The position numbers and the translations under genes are program-made. 64,000 nucleotides of DNA from the NCBI GenBank assembly GCA_902363835.1, contig CABJBM010000013.1, positions 1 to 64,000 on the forward strand, in the 5' to 3' direction. This DNA is from Lachnospiraceae bacterium (lineage in GTDB: Bacteria; Bacillota; Clostridia; Lachnospirales; Lachnospiraceae). The first letter of the stretch is position 1. Each line of letters begins with the position of its first letter. This document shows, in pieces, positions 42,484-52,098 of the stretch. The notes beneath the pieces are model-generated. The model worked only from the letters and a program-made list of their open reading frames with translations. It was not told where the DNA came from and made no database searches.

Positions 42484-44658
42484 TCAGGCTTCAATGAAGG
42501 AAAACCACAAAATATCATTAGCCTTTAACTGCATGGAGCATTCTTTGCCTTTTCCGTCGTAAATCACGGTTTCCTGAGGCTCATAGGTGTTGTTTACAAT
42601 ACAGTATTTGCCCGTAGCCGGATAATAATTGACTTCAACGTTATAGTTGCTGCTGTACCATTTCTTCATCTCCTGCTCCATGCCTGCGGCCCAGAAAATT
42701 GCCCGGTAAAGCATTCTGGAGTTTTCAAAGGAATAGGGAATTCCGCTGATATATACGCTTCTTCCATCCCCGAACCTGTTGACAGCCATCTGGACATCTT
42801 CCCCGTCCTTTTTTAGGATCTCTGCGCCTGGAAGAGCATAGATGTTCTTCATCCCTTCTCCAAAATCAATGGTTTCAGAGGAATCCTCCATAATAAAATG
42901 GCTGTGCTCTTCCCAGTTGTACTTATCTGTTGACAGGGAAAAACCAACTTCTTTATTTACGCCAAGGACATTTGCCAGGGTAAAATACCTGCCCTGGTAT
43001 TCGCAGGCAGAGGGTTCTCCCACTCCAATCAATCCGCCTCCTCCGGCTGCAAAGGCCTTTACAGCGCTGCTGACCTTTGGATTGGTCCAATAGGACCCGC
43101 CGCTTGGAGCTGTATAAGCATCACCAACATTGATGACCACCTTGCATTTCTTTAATACATCCGGATCTGCGATCACATCCTCAAAGCTGATGAATTCCAC
43201 ATCAAAAGGCATTCCGCTTAAGGCTTCCAGGACTCCGGCATAGGAATAGGTCTGCTTATAATCAATGGCATGGGCCACCATATGGGTTCCCCAGGAACGG
43301 ATCTTTCCCCAGGAATTCAGCACTCCCACCTTAAAATGGCTGTAAGGGCTCTGTCCTCCCACATTCTCATAAAGAAGGCGGAATTCATCGCAGACTTCCT
43401 CAATATATTGAATGAACTCCGGAAATTCCAGGGCTAACTTTATATATCCTCCATAGCCGATCCTGTCCACCGGTTTTCTTAAGATGGCCCGCCTTGCGGT
43501 CACCCAGTTTACCTTTGCTTCTTTTATGGGATCGCCCCCTTCATGGAACACATCGGGGAAAAAGTAAGGCAGAAAACGGCCTTCCGTGTATTTTACTCCC
43601 GGAATGTCGGAAATCAGGCGAAGGGTAGTTCCGTTTCCCACGCTTCCCACTACCGCATCCAGTCCTACGTTTTTAAAATACTCTCCAAATGGCTCTGTTC
43701 CGATCCAGTGGTCTCCTAAAAACATCATTGCTTCCTTGCCGTGATCGTGGCAGATGTCCACAAGGACCTTCATGAGCTTTGCAACCTCTCTTTGCTGGAA
43801 CTCCTGGAAATCCCGGAACTCCTTAGAAGGCACCCGGTTGGTGTTGTTGTGGTATCCCTGGTCAATGATATATTCCGGACGGAAAGGATAACCCGCTTCT
43901 TTTTCAAACTGTTCTAAAATATAGGGGCTGACGCTGGCGCTGTATCCAAACCAGTCAACAAATTTTTCTTTTGCATATTCATTAAATACAAGGGTGAACT
44001 GATGAAAGAAGGTGGTAAAACGCACCACATCACTGTCCGGGTTTTCTTCCATCCAGCGGTTTAATTTTTCGATCACATGCTTTTGAGTCTTTGGCTGGCG
44101 CACGTCAAAGGTGATCTGGTGCTCCACATCCTGCCAGTCATTGGTGATGAAATTATACATATGGACCGGATCCCAGATGATGAAGGCCAGGAAGCTTACG
44201 GTATAATCGTGATACCGCTCCGGAAGGGAAATGATGACTTCCTGGGTATTTTCTTCATATTCCCATGCCTGGGCAGCAAGGGGTTCCCCTGTGGTCCGGT
44301 CCACAACCTCCCACCAGCGCTTGATGTCATGAATGGTATTGGGCTTTAACTGATCCTTGTACAAATGCTTCATCAAGGGAATGCGAAGCCCGCCTTCATC
44401 CATTGCCGTATAAAATTCCGTCATCAAATAGACCTGCTGAACCTCATCCGGGTTCTCCATTGCCCAATGATTGTCCTTTCTGGTGGTGTAATAGGTGGAG
44501 TAGATTTTTACGGGCATTTTCTTAAGCTCCTCCGGCATATTTGTCCCATCACAATCCCGCAGGGCATCGGCTCCCCACCGCCTGGCAATCTCCTTTGTCT
44601 CCTGAATCATATCCACATCAGTGGGAACAGTGACTCTTCCGGTAAGTTTTCTTTCCAT
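42484..44658 (-). CDS. GH112 beta-galactoside phosphorylase (galacto-N-biose/GalRha phosphorylase)
   Basis: Phosphorylase of 724 residues, the usual GH112 size, that splits a beta-galactoside with phosphate to yield galactose 1-phosphate. Typical segments are GRVTVPTD at the N-terminus, YYTTRKDNHWAMENP, WDPVHMYNF, FHQFTLVFNEYAKEKFVDWFGYSASVSP (ends as landmark) and RIGYGGYIKLALEFPEF. Members act on galacto-N-biose/lacto-N-biose (mucin, milk glycans) or on galactosyl-1,4-rhamnose (pectin); the sequence alone does not decide. Presence of GH29 and GH88 beside it fits host mucin and glycosaminoglycan fragments, but rhamnogalacturonan is possible. It saves ATP during sugar use. Confidence 0.9.
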   Translation of the reverse strand: MERKLTGRVTVPTDVDMIQETKEIARRWGADALRDCDGTNMPEELKKMPVKIYSTYYTTRKDNHWAMENPDEVQQVYLMTEFYTAMDEGGLRIPLMKHLYKDQLKPNTIHDIKRWWEVVDRTTGEPLAAQAWEYEENTQEVIISLPERYHDYTVSFLAFIIWDPVHMYNFITNDWQDVEHQITFDVRQPKTQKHVIEKLNRWMEENPDSDVVRFTTFFHQFTLVFNEYAKEKFVDWFGYSASVSPYILEQFEKEAGYPFRPEYIIDQGYHNNTNRVPSKEFRDFQEFQQREVAKLMKVLVDICHDHGKEAMMFLGDHWIGTEPFGEYFKNVGLDAVVGSVGNGTTLRLISDIPGVKYTEGRFLPYFFPDVFHEGGDPIKEAKVNWVTARRAILRKPVDRIGYGGYIKLALEFPEFIQYIEEVCDEFRLLYENVGGQSPYSHFKVGVLNSWGKIRSWGTHMVAHAIDYKQTYSYAGVLEALSGMPFDVEFISFEDVIADPDVLKKCKVVINVGDAYTAPSGGSYWTNPKVSSAVKAFAAGGGGLIGVGEPSACEYQGRYFTLANVLGVNKEVGFSLSTDKYNWEEHSHFIMEDSSETIDFGEGMKNIYALPGAEILKKDGEDVQMAVNRFGDGRSVYISGIPYSFENSRMLYRAIFWAAGMEQEMKKWYSSNYNVEVNYYPATGKYCIVNNTYEPQETVIYDGKGKECSMQLKANDILWFSFIEA

Positions 44659-44726
44659 CTTATATCCCCTTTCTATCTCATCTTTTTTATTTCAAAGGCT
44701 TTTTAACCTGCCTTAAGTTTCATTTG

Positions 44727-45560
44727 TCAGCCCTTTACACCGGAGGAAGCAACGCCTTCGATGAAAAATTTCTGGCAGAACAGGAACGCAATCAAAATCG
44801 GCAGAAGCACAGCCGTTGCTGCGGCCATCTGTGATCCGTAATCCTGGATCAGACCGGAGGAAAACAGCTTCACTCCAACGGAAAGCATCTGCTTATCCAT
44901 GGTTGATATGTACAGATACGGCCCCATGTAGTCGTTCCAGGACCAGGTAAAGGAAAACAGGGCCATGGTTGCAATGGCCGGCTTTGCCAGGGGGAAGATG
45001 ATCTTCCAATAAATGCGCAAGTGGCCGCATCCGTCTATTTTTGCCGCTTCGCTTAAGGAATCCGGAATGGAAACAAAGGACTGGCGCAGCAGGAATACAA
45101 AATACACATCAACGCAGCTTGGAAGGATCAGCGACCACATGGTATCCAGGATATGGAGATTTTTAAAGATCATGTACCTTGGTATGATCATAATATCGCT
45201 GGGTATCATCATGGCTGACAGCAGTATGAGAAATATTGCGTCTTTTCCCTTAAATTTAATTCTTGCAAATCCATATGCTGTAAAGCTTACGAAAAATATC
45301 TTGATCACAATGGTAAGGGCCGTCATGACCACAGTATTGAAATACCATTTCTGAAAGTTATAAATGCCGTTTGTAACTAATGCCTTAAAGTTCATCAGGG
45401 TTGGATTATCCGGAATCAAATGCCACGGAAATTTCATGACCTCTCCGCTCACTTTAAAGGAAGAGGAGATCATGAACAGAAACGGAAAATTAGATGCCAG
45501 CCCGATCAACAGGATTAAAACCGTAAGTGCTATCTTTATACTTTTCTTTTTACTTGTCAT
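44727..45560 (-). CDS. Carbohydrate ABC transporter permease (MalG type)
   Basis: Second membrane subunit, 277 residues, six helices. It starts IALTVLILLIGLASNFPFLFMISSSFK, and has EAA loop DSLSEAAKIDGCGHLRIYWK and the usual end IEGVASSGVKG. It comes 14 bases after the partner permease and 68 bases before GH112. It serves the binding protein at 38292. No ATPase gene accompanies it. Confidence 0.92.
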   Translation of the reverse strand: MTSKKKSIKIALTVLILLIGLASNFPFLFMISSSFKVSGEVMKFPWHLIPDNPTLMNFKALVTNGIYNFQKWYFNTVVMTALTIVIKIFFVSFTAYGFARIKFKGKDAIFLILLSAMMIPSDIMIIPRYMIFKNLHILDTMWSLILPSCVDVYFVFLLRQSFVSIPDSLSEAAKIDGCGHLRIYWKIIFPLAKPAIATMALFSFTWSWNDYMGPYLYISTMDKQMLSVGVKLFSSGLIQDYGSQMAAATAVLLPILIAFLFCQKFFIEGVASSGVKG

Positions 45561-45574
45561 TGATGATTCCTCCC

Positions 45575-46498
45575 TTAATAATTAACCCATTTTTTCTGTC
45601 CGCGCCACTGGATAAGCGTTACGATCATGACCAGCACAAACATGACGAAAGCCATTGCACTTGCCAGACTGGTTTCATATTTTGTAAATGCGGTACGGAC
45701 AATATTTACGGACATTACGGTAGTCGCCTGTCCCGGTCCCCCTTCCGTAAGGGCCTGTATGCAGGTAAAGTTCTGGAAGGAACCGATAATGGAACTGATT
45801 ACCAGGAAAAAGGTGGTGGGAGAAATCATGGGTATGATGATATTGCGGATCCGCTGCCATTTTGATGCCCCGTCAATCTGTGCCGCTTCCAAAAGCTCGG
45901 CAGGCACCTCCTGGAGCGCTCCAAGATAAACCACCATGTTAAGGCCAACGCCCTTCCACACGGAAATCATGGCAACCGTAGGCAGAGCCAGCTTTAAGTT
46001 CAGCAAAAGCAGAGGCGGATCAAATCCCATATTTCTTAAGCCAAGGATTATGGGACTGCTGTTTCCAAGCAGCACTTTAAAAATTACGGCCACAGCCACC
46101 ATGTTGGATACATAGGGCATAAATACCAGGGAACGCATGGCCTTTTTCATATAGACTCCATTGTTCAGCATAAATGCCAGCACAAATCCAAGAATCATGA
46201 TAAGGGGCACATATACCAGAGAATATTGAAAGGTTCTTATAAGGGAATCCATGATTTCCTTATTGGTGAATACTTTAACAAAGTTTTGAAACCCTACAAA
46301 TTTAAGGTTATCCAACCTGGTAATGTATTTCATGTTTAAAAACGACATCACAATTGCAATAACAAAAGGAATGCCGGTGAAAACAGTGAAAAAAATCAGG
46401 TAGGGGGAAATAAACAGCCATCCATACCTGTTCTCTTTTTTCTGGGCTATGGATGTCTTTACTTTTGTTGTGGATACTGGTGTTTTTTCCTTGTTCAT
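45575..46498 (-). CDS. Carbohydrate ABC transporter permease (MalF/UgpA type)
   Basis: First membrane subunit, 307 residues. It has a polar N-terminal tail (1-25), then YGWLFISPYLIFFTVFTGIPFV as helix 1. AELLEAAQIDGASKWQRI is the EAA loop, and QALTEGGPGQATTVMSV is conserved in the family. It is the first gene after the two-component pair, separated by 142 bases of AT-rich sequence that may hold the promoter controlled by the regulator; no convincing -35/-10 pair was found there. Confidence 0.92.
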   Translation of the reverse strand: MNKEKTPVSTTKVKTSIAQKKENRYGWLFISPYLIFFTVFTGIPFVIAIVMSFLNMKYITRLDNLKFVGFQNFVKVFTNKEIMDSLIRTFQYSLVYVPLIMILGFVLAFMLNNGVYMKKAMRSLVFMPYVSNMVAVAVIFKVLLGNSSPIILGLRNMGFDPPLLLLNLKLALPTVAMISVWKGVGLNMVVYLGALQEVPAELLEAAQIDGASKWQRIRNIIIPMISPTTFFLVISSIIGSFQNFTCIQALTEGGPGQATTVMSVNIVRTAFTKYETSLASAMAFVMFVLVMIVTLIQWRGQKKWVNY

Positions 46499-46640
46499 GG
46501 GCCTGCCTCCCGCTTTTTATTTTAGGGAGAAAGGCTTGTGGGAATACAACCTTTCTCTTACTTATATTCTAACGGATTTTTTCCCGATAAACATAGGCCG
46601 ATTTTTGTATTTGTTGGTTATTTTCGCTTTTTATCCTGTT

Positions 46641-48563
46641 TTATCTGTTTTTCCTGTCAAACGGATATTCCCTATCCCCTTTGCTGCCTGATTTGATCAA
46701 ATTGCCCTGGTCGTCAATGTCCGCCCCGGTGATTCTGGGAATCCTTATGACGGTCAGGGTTCCTGCCTCCTTTTTGCTGAAGATGGAAACAGCCCTGTCC
46801 ACCCCAAAGTACAGCTTGATTCTGGCTTCTATGCTGTGAAGCCCGATACCGGTGCTGCGCCTGTTCTGCTCTTCCTCTTCCTTATTGACTTTTCCAAAAC
46901 GGATCTGATCCCGGACCTCTTTTAATTTCTCCTTATCCATGCCCTTGCCGTTATCCATTATTTTTATTATGACCCACCCACCTTTTTCCTTTACCGTAAG
47001 ACGGATCATCATGGGATGCTTTAGGCCTGCCATTCCGTATAGAAAAGAATTTTCCACCGCAGGCTGTAAAATTATTTTTAAGGAAAACAGTTCATGGATC
47101 TGCCGCATATCCGTCATAAGATCAAATTCAAAATCTTCCTTATAACGGTTTTTCTGGATCTTTACGTAGGCCATAAGATGCTCGATTTCATGTTCCATTG
47201 GAACGATCACCTGTCCTCCGCTGATGGATAAACGGTACATCCTTCCAAGGGAAGCTGCCGTCCGCCCAATGTCCGGCCGTCCTGCCTCATTGGACATCCA
47301 TACGATGTTTTCCAGAGTATTATAAAGAAAATGGGGATTGATCTGACTCATGAGCACTTCCAGCTCCAGCTCCTTTTTCTTCCGGTCAGCCTGCAGGCCT
47401 TCGATGATATGGGTATTGATCCGCTCCAGCATGGAATTGTAATAGCGGATCATATCGCCCACTTCATTTTTCTGCTTTACCTCAACATAGGCATTTAAGT
47501 TTCCGCCGTACACCTCTTTCATGGAAACATTCAGCTTCCCAATGGGATCCATAAAGCTTTTGTATAAATATAATATCATCATGGCACAAAAGCTGACACA
47601 TGCCACCATAACCAGGAAAATCCTGTAGTACAGCACATCCACTTCCTTTGTCACCGCTTTTACAGGGACCACCATAAGGATTTTCCAGTCATTGACCTCA
47701 GAGGCCTTTACCTGGATCATCTGGTTGCCCAGGGACTCCCACCCCTCTTTTAACTCTCCTGTTTGTCCTAAGATCACTCCCTTTAGCTTCTCTGAGATTT
47801 GTCCTGCTTCCACAGCTGTTTCACTGCTGGAGGAAATCAGGCTTCCATCCTCTGTGATCACATAAATATCTCCGGGGATGGATTCCGCCAGTTCCCTGTA
47901 TTGTTCATAAATATCCTGCTCTTTTAAAGCAAAAAGCTGTACATATTCATACCTTGCTTTTTGCCAGGAATAGATCCTGCGGATGCCCATGACAGCCTTT
48001 CTCTCCCTGACCTGGCCGGGCTCGTCGCTGAGAAGGAAGTTATCCTGAATGGGAAACCAGCGGAATTTCATCAAAAGGTCGGGATCTTCAATGTTCATGG
48101 CCCGCAGTCTGCTGATCACCTCTTCCGTATCGTTGTTGGGATCCAGAAAATTAAACAATTCTCCCTTATAGGTGTATATGGCACTGATCCTCTCCCGCTG
48201 GTTCAGCATGTCATAAGCTCCGAATATGTTGCTGTAAATCTTCACAATATCAAGCTTTTTATACATCTGCTCCTGAGGGGAATATTCCTTTTCAATGTAT
48301 TTATCCAGCTGGTCATTGGCTGCAAAATTGTCGGAAACACTGTAAATGTCCTGAAGCTTTGCATCAATCTTATTGGCAATATCCGTGATCCGGCTCTGAG
48401 TGGTGCGCATGTACTCCTGCTTCATCACCTTTCTCGTATGCCAGAACAGCATGGTAATGATCACCATCACCGGGATCAGCACCTGCAAAATGCCATACAG
48501 CATCCTGCCCTTTAAACCCATATTCCGCTTTTTTGCCTGCCCCTTTTCCCTATTCATTTTCAT
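46641..48563 (-). CDS. Sensor histidine kinase, YesM type
   Basis: Membrane sensor of 640 residues. TM1 is about 21-40, a large extracellular domain spans 41-313, TM2 is 314-334, followed by a HAMP domain and the histidine region SQINPHFLYN with His411. QPAVENSFLYGM and MDNGKGMDKEK are the N and G1 boxes. The gene overlaps the end of the regulator gene by 14 bases, so the regulator comes first, the reverse of the order at 13615. It likely senses the sugars imported by the downstream transporter. GGGGAG precedes ATG 48563. Confidence 0.94.
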   Translation of the reverse strand: MKMNREKGQAKKRNMGLKGRMLYGILQVLIPVMVIITMLFWHTRKVMKQEYMRTTQSRITDIANKIDAKLQDIYSVSDNFAANDQLDKYIEKEYSPQEQMYKKLDIVKIYSNIFGAYDMLNQRERISAIYTYKGELFNFLDPNNDTEEVISRLRAMNIEDPDLLMKFRWFPIQDNFLLSDEPGQVRERKAVMGIRRIYSWQKARYEYVQLFALKEQDIYEQYRELAESIPGDIYVITEDGSLISSSSETAVEAGQISEKLKGVILGQTGELKEGWESLGNQMIQVKASEVNDWKILMVVPVKAVTKEVDVLYYRIFLVMVACVSFCAMMILYLYKSFMDPIGKLNVSMKEVYGGNLNAYVEVKQKNEVGDMIRYYNSMLERINTHIIEGLQADRKKKELELEVLMSQINPHFLYNTLENIVWMSNEAGRPDIGRTAASLGRMYRLSISGGQVIVPMEHEIEHLMAYVKIQKNRYKEDFEFDLMTDMRQIHELFSLKIILQPAVENSFLYGMAGLKHPMMIRLTVKEKGGWVIIKIMDNGKGMDKEKLKEVRDQIRFGKVNKEEEEQNRRSTGIGLHSIEARIKLYFGVDRAVSIFSKKEAGTLTVIRIPRITGADIDDQGNLIKSGSKGDREYPFDRKNR

Positions 48564-50187
48564 TGTTTTTCTCCCCGCTGCCCCCTTCCGGCTGGAGGAT
48601 ATTCCGGTATTCTTTGGGACTTATTCCATACCTTTTCTTAAACAGCTTAATGTAATTGGATACATCGGCCCAGCCCATTTCCTGGGATATCTCATAGATT
48701 TTCCGTGCAGGATCTTCAAGGAGCTTCCTGCTTTTTTCCAGTCTTTTTGTAATGATGTAATCGCTGAAGTTGCAGCCAAATTCATTTTTAAATATTTTGG
48801 AAATATAGGCGGAATTCTTGTGCACCTTTGTCCCGACATATTCCAGGGATATCTGGTTGGAATCATATTCCTCATCCACAATGTCCCTGATTTTCTGTGC
48901 AAGGCTGCTCTGACTCTTCCATTCTCCCCTCATTCCGGCCATTTCCCTGGAAACCTCCCGGAGAATCCGGGATAAAAATTCTTTTTTCTCCTTCAGGCTT
49001 TTTAAGGGATAGATGCCGGTATAGGTGTAATCCAGCTTTTTCATCACCTTTTCCAGGCGGACGCCGTAACGCAGCAGGGCACGGGATAGGTTAAACAAAA
49101 GCTCAAGGCTTAAACGGTTGATATAATCATAATCCAGAATCACCTTTCCTCTGAATTCAGAAAAGATCCCATCTAAAATATCCTCGGCTTTATTTTCCTC
49201 CTGCTCCAGGATTTCCTTTAAAATCTGGCCCGTATCAAAGGAAAGGGCATAGTAATCAAAATCTGCTTCCTGTATCTCCTTATAGGTCATGACCAGGTTC
49301 TTCCCTTCGCTGTAGATCTTCTGGCTGGCACAGCATTTTGCCTGCTCATAACACTGTGGAAGCATCTGAAAATCCGTATAAAAATTGCTGATTCCCGCAT
49401 ATATGGGAATTCCGCTCTCCTTTAAGACGGTTTCCGCCATGTGATTCACATAGGAATACAGCTCCTCTTCCAAGGGTTCCTCCCCAGCGCTTAAAATCCC
49501 GGTTATTTTCTCCTCAAAGTTCCAGATATAGGTTCCGTCAATCCCTTTCTTTGAAACTCTTTCATTCAGAATCTTTTCCACCTTTATCTGGTCCTGATAA
49601 AAGGCGTTTTTATCTTTTGTGTCCGGAACCTCCAGATGGATCAGCACCACGCCGTACCAGTTTTCTCCCTGGCGGAAGAATTCTTCCTCCATTTCTTCCT
49701 CATGATATCCGTATCCCTTGATTAAAGCATTGTATTTTCTTCTGAGCTTTAAATTCCTGCTCTCTTCGTATGTTGATTTTAATTCCCGTTCTTCCAGTTC
49801 CTTTTTCCCTTCCTCATCAAGACGTTCTTTTATCCTCCGGAAGGTCACCTCAAATTCATCAAGGTCCGTGGGCTTTAAGAGATATTCCATGACCCGGTTT
49901 TTAATGGACATCTGTAAATATTCAAAATCATTATAACCGCTTAGGATAATGATTTTGATTTCCGGATAATGCTGGTTTAAATGCTGCATCAGCTCCACTC
50001 CATCCATTTCCGGCATCCGGATATCCGAAAGCACCACATGAGGTTTGTCCCTTTTTATCTGCTCCAGCGCCTCTATTCCATTGCTGCAGACGCCGTTTAT
50101 GATAAATCCCCAGGCTTCCCATTCAATGCTGTTTGCAATTCCATATGCGATTGATTTTTCATCTTCCACTATCAATAGTTTGTACAT
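48550..50187 (-). CDS. Response regulator, REC plus AraC-type DNA-binding domain
   Basis: Regulator of 545 residues. The receiver domain starts at YKLLIVEDE and has Asp55 in VVLSDIRMP and LLKPTD. The C-terminal AraC helix-turn-helix pair reads VGTKVHKNSAYISKIFKNEFG and ISQEMGWADVSNYIKLFKKRYG (landmarks). ATG 50187 has GGAGGT 6 bases upstream; the frame continues to 50358 but the extension is not receiver-like. It is the first gene of the long glycan operon, overlapping its kinase gene. Confidence 0.94.
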   Translation of the reverse strand: MYKLLIVEDEKSIAYGIANSIEWEAWGFIINGVCSNGIEALEQIKRDKPHVVLSDIRMPEMDGVELMQHLNQHYPEIKIIILSGYNDFEYLQMSIKNRVMEYLLKPTDLDEFEVTFRRIKERLDEEGKKELEERELKSTYEESRNLKLRRKYNALIKGYGYHEEEMEEEFFRQGENWYGVVLIHLEVPDTKDKNAFYQDQIKVEKILNERVSKKGIDGTYIWNFEEKITGILSAGEEPLEEELYSYVNHMAETVLKESGIPIYAGISNFYTDFQMLPQCYEQAKCCASQKIYSEGKNLVMTYKEIQEADFDYYALSFDTGQILKEILEQEENKAEDILDGIFSEFRGKVILDYDYINRLSLELLFNLSRALLRYGVRLEKVMKKLDYTYTGIYPLKSLKEKKEFLSRILREVSREMAGMRGEWKSQSSLAQKIRDIVDEEYDSNQISLEYVGTKVHKNSAYISKIFKNEFGCNFSDYIITKRLEKSRKLLEDPARKIYEISQEMGWADVSNYIKLFKKRYGISPKEYRNILQPEGGSGEKNNENE

Positions 50188-50362
50188 CTCATACCTCCAT
50201 CCCGCCATATTATATAACAAAATCCCTGATCTTCTCAAGCTTCTTTTCTCTTTACCTTCCAGACCAAGCTGCCTTAGGCTGCCCGAGTAAATGAAAAGGT
50301 TCCGGTTCTGATCAATTTTAATGGGAAAACCCGGGTACATGCAGGACTTTTTATACATAGGA

Positions 50363-50397
50363 AGGGCGTCTCAAAAATTTCACTTTTAAGACGCCCT
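50363..50397 (-). terminator. Terminator-like hairpin after cobU
   Basis: AGGGCGTCT and AGACGCCCT form a 9-pair stem extended by AAAA/TTTT, 16 bases after the cobU stop. No strong T-tract follows on either strand, so it may act more as a 3' end stabiliser of the B12 transcript. I see no gene in the rest of 50188-50412. Confidence 0.6.
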
Positions 50398-50412
50398 CAA
50401 TGTCTGCAATTC

Positions 50413-50982
50413 CTATATTTTATAAGGATTTTCATCCCTTTTCACCACAACCGGAATTCCCGCCACCACTTCTATCACAGTATGGGAAATTTCCGCGATT
50501 CTCCGGTTGATCTTCCCTAGAACTTCCCTGTAAGCCATGGTCTCTTTGCCGTAGCTGTCCCCATCGGAAAAAACCTCATTGGTCACGATGATGAAATGCC
50601 CGGCCTGTTCCTCTATTTTCCTTACCCCTTCCAGAATCTCTTCCACTGCAAGATCTCCCTTTGTGGGCAGGGCTTCCCCCTCTTCTCCCAGACCAAAAAC
50701 CTCATTGGACACCAGGTTTGACATGCATTCCAGAAGAACAGTTGGCGGCTGTTTCCCGTTAATATCCAGGTTAAGCCCTTTTAGGCCCCGGTAGCATTCC
50801 AGGGTTTCAAACTGTTTTTCAGCCCTCATCTGCCTGTGCCGCTCAATCCTGCACAAACATTCCTCATCCCAGGGCTTCATGGTGGCAATGTAAATCCGCC
50901 TCCCTTCTCCCTGACTCATGACCAGGCTTTCCGCGTATTCTGATTTTCCGCTTCCGCTTCCTCCAATAACTAAAGTGACCAT
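50413..50982 (-). CDS. cobU: Adenosylcobinamide kinase/adenosylcobinamide-phosphate guanylyltransferase (CobU)
   Basis: Bifunctional enzyme of 189 residues that phosphorylates adenosylcobinamide and transfers GMP to form the GDP intermediate. The P-loop GGSGSGKS is at the N-terminus. RIERHRQMRAEKQFETLE carries the histidine that is guanylylated, and VLLECMSNLVSNE and IIVTNEV follow. The C-terminal VVAGIPVVVK is as in CobU. Two ATGs stand in tandem; the second (50982) has GGGAGG at 6 bases and overlaps the cobT stop. The short paralogue at 3804 lacks several of these parts. Confidence 0.95.
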   Translation of the reverse strand: MVTLVIGGSGSGKSEYAESLVMSQGEGRRIYIATMKPWDEECLCRIERHRQMRAEKQFETLECYRGLKGLNLDINGKQPPTVLLECMSNLVSNEVFGLGEEGEALPTKGDLAVEEILEGVRKIEEQAGHFIIVTNEVFSDGDSYGKETMAYREVLGKINRRIAEISHTVIEVVAGIPVVVKRDENPYKI

Positions 50983-52061
50983 CATTTGCCTCCCATAGGC
51001 TTATAGGCTTCAATATGTATGTCTTCAAAGGAACTCATTTTTATATAAACCCCGGCGGCCATATCAAGAAGGGGAATTGCTGCCACAGCCCCTGTCCCTT
51101 CCCCCAGACACATGCCTGCCTGTATGAGAGGTACAAGCCCCAGTTCATCAAGGAGCAGCCTGCCTGCAGGTTCTGCCGAAACATGGGAAGCCAGCATATA
51201 ATTGCGGCATCCCGGATAAATCCGGTCTGCTGCAAGGGCTGCCGCCGCGGAAATGAATCCGTCCACCAGTACGGGTATCCGGTAAATGGCTCCGCCTAAA
51301 AACACGCCCGTAAGCCCTGCCAGATCAAAACCACCCACACAGGCAAGGATGTCCACCGTATCCCGGCATACCGGACCGTATGTTTCCACGGCTTCTTTAA
51401 TGACCTCAAGCTTTTTCTTTAAGCCCTGATCATTTAATCCTGCCCCTCTTCCTGTCAGGACTTCCGGCGGTTTCTTTAGAAGCAGGGAGGCAACCGCACT
51501 GCTGGTGGTGGTATTTCCGATTCCCATTTCTCCGGTGGCAATGAGATGATAGCCTGTCTCTGCCAGCTCTTTAACCAGTTTGATGCCTGTTTCTATGGAC
51601 TTGACCGCCTCTTCCCGCTTCATGGCAGGTTCCTTTCGGAAGTTTTTTGTCCCGTAAGCGGTTTTTCTGCAAATAAGGGGATGACAGGAGCCGGAAACCA
51701 GATCCCTTGCAACTCCTATATCCACTGGAAACACATCCACTCCTGCCCTGTCAGCCATAATGCAGACGCTGCTGTCTCCTCTTGTCATATTCTCAGCTAC
51801 AAGGGCTGTCACTTCCCTGCCGGTCTGGGTGACCCCTTCCTCCACAATCCCATTGTCCGCGCACAGGATGACAAGCGCCCGTTTGTCTATATCCACATTT
51901 GACGTTTCCCTTATTCCTGCCATCTTTACAATATCATCTTCCAGGACGCCTAAGCTGTTAAGCGGTTTTGCCACCTGGGACCACCGTTTCCGAGCCGTTT
52001 CCATGGAGGAAGCATTCAGAGGCCGGATCTGTGACACATATGCCCTAAGTTCTTCATTCAT
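50982..52061 (-). CDS. cobT: Nicotinate-nucleotide-dimethylbenzimidazole phosphoribosyltransferase (CobT)
   Basis: Makes alpha-ribazole phosphate from nicotinate mononucleotide and a base, starting the lower-ligand branch. It has 359 residues as usual. KPLNSLGVLEDDIVKMAG, the catalytic-site GEMGIGNTTTSSA, and the C-terminal CLGEGTGAVAAIPLLDMA with the catalytic glutamate are all CobT signatures. ATG 52061 has GGAAAGG upstream; a TTG six codons earlier is the alternative. It overlaps cobU by one base. Confidence 0.96.
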   Translation of the reverse strand: MNEELRAYVSQIRPLNASSMETARKRWSQVAKPLNSLGVLEDDIVKMAGIRETSNVDIDKRALVILCADNGIVEEGVTQTGREVTALVAENMTRGDSSVCIMADRAGVDVFPVDIGVARDLVSGSCHPLICRKTAYGTKNFRKEPAMKREEAVKSIETGIKLVKELAETGYHLIATGEMGIGNTTTSSAVASLLLKKPPEVLTGRGAGLNDQGLKKKLEVIKEAVETYGPVCRDTVDILACVGGFDLAGLTGVFLGGAIYRIPVLVDGFISAAAALAADRIYPGCRNYMLASHVSAEPAGRLLLDELGLVPLIQAGMCLGEGTGAVAAIPLLDMAAGVYIKMSSFEDIHIEAYKPMGGK

Positions 52062-52098
52062 CGTTTGAAACCTTTCCAAGTCAAAGTTTTTAAGTCTT

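Noticed and set aside
46110..46140. Another GGGCATAAA motif copy
   Set aside because: It lies inside the permease coding region, without hairpin or the rest of the motif; it is ordinary coding sequence.
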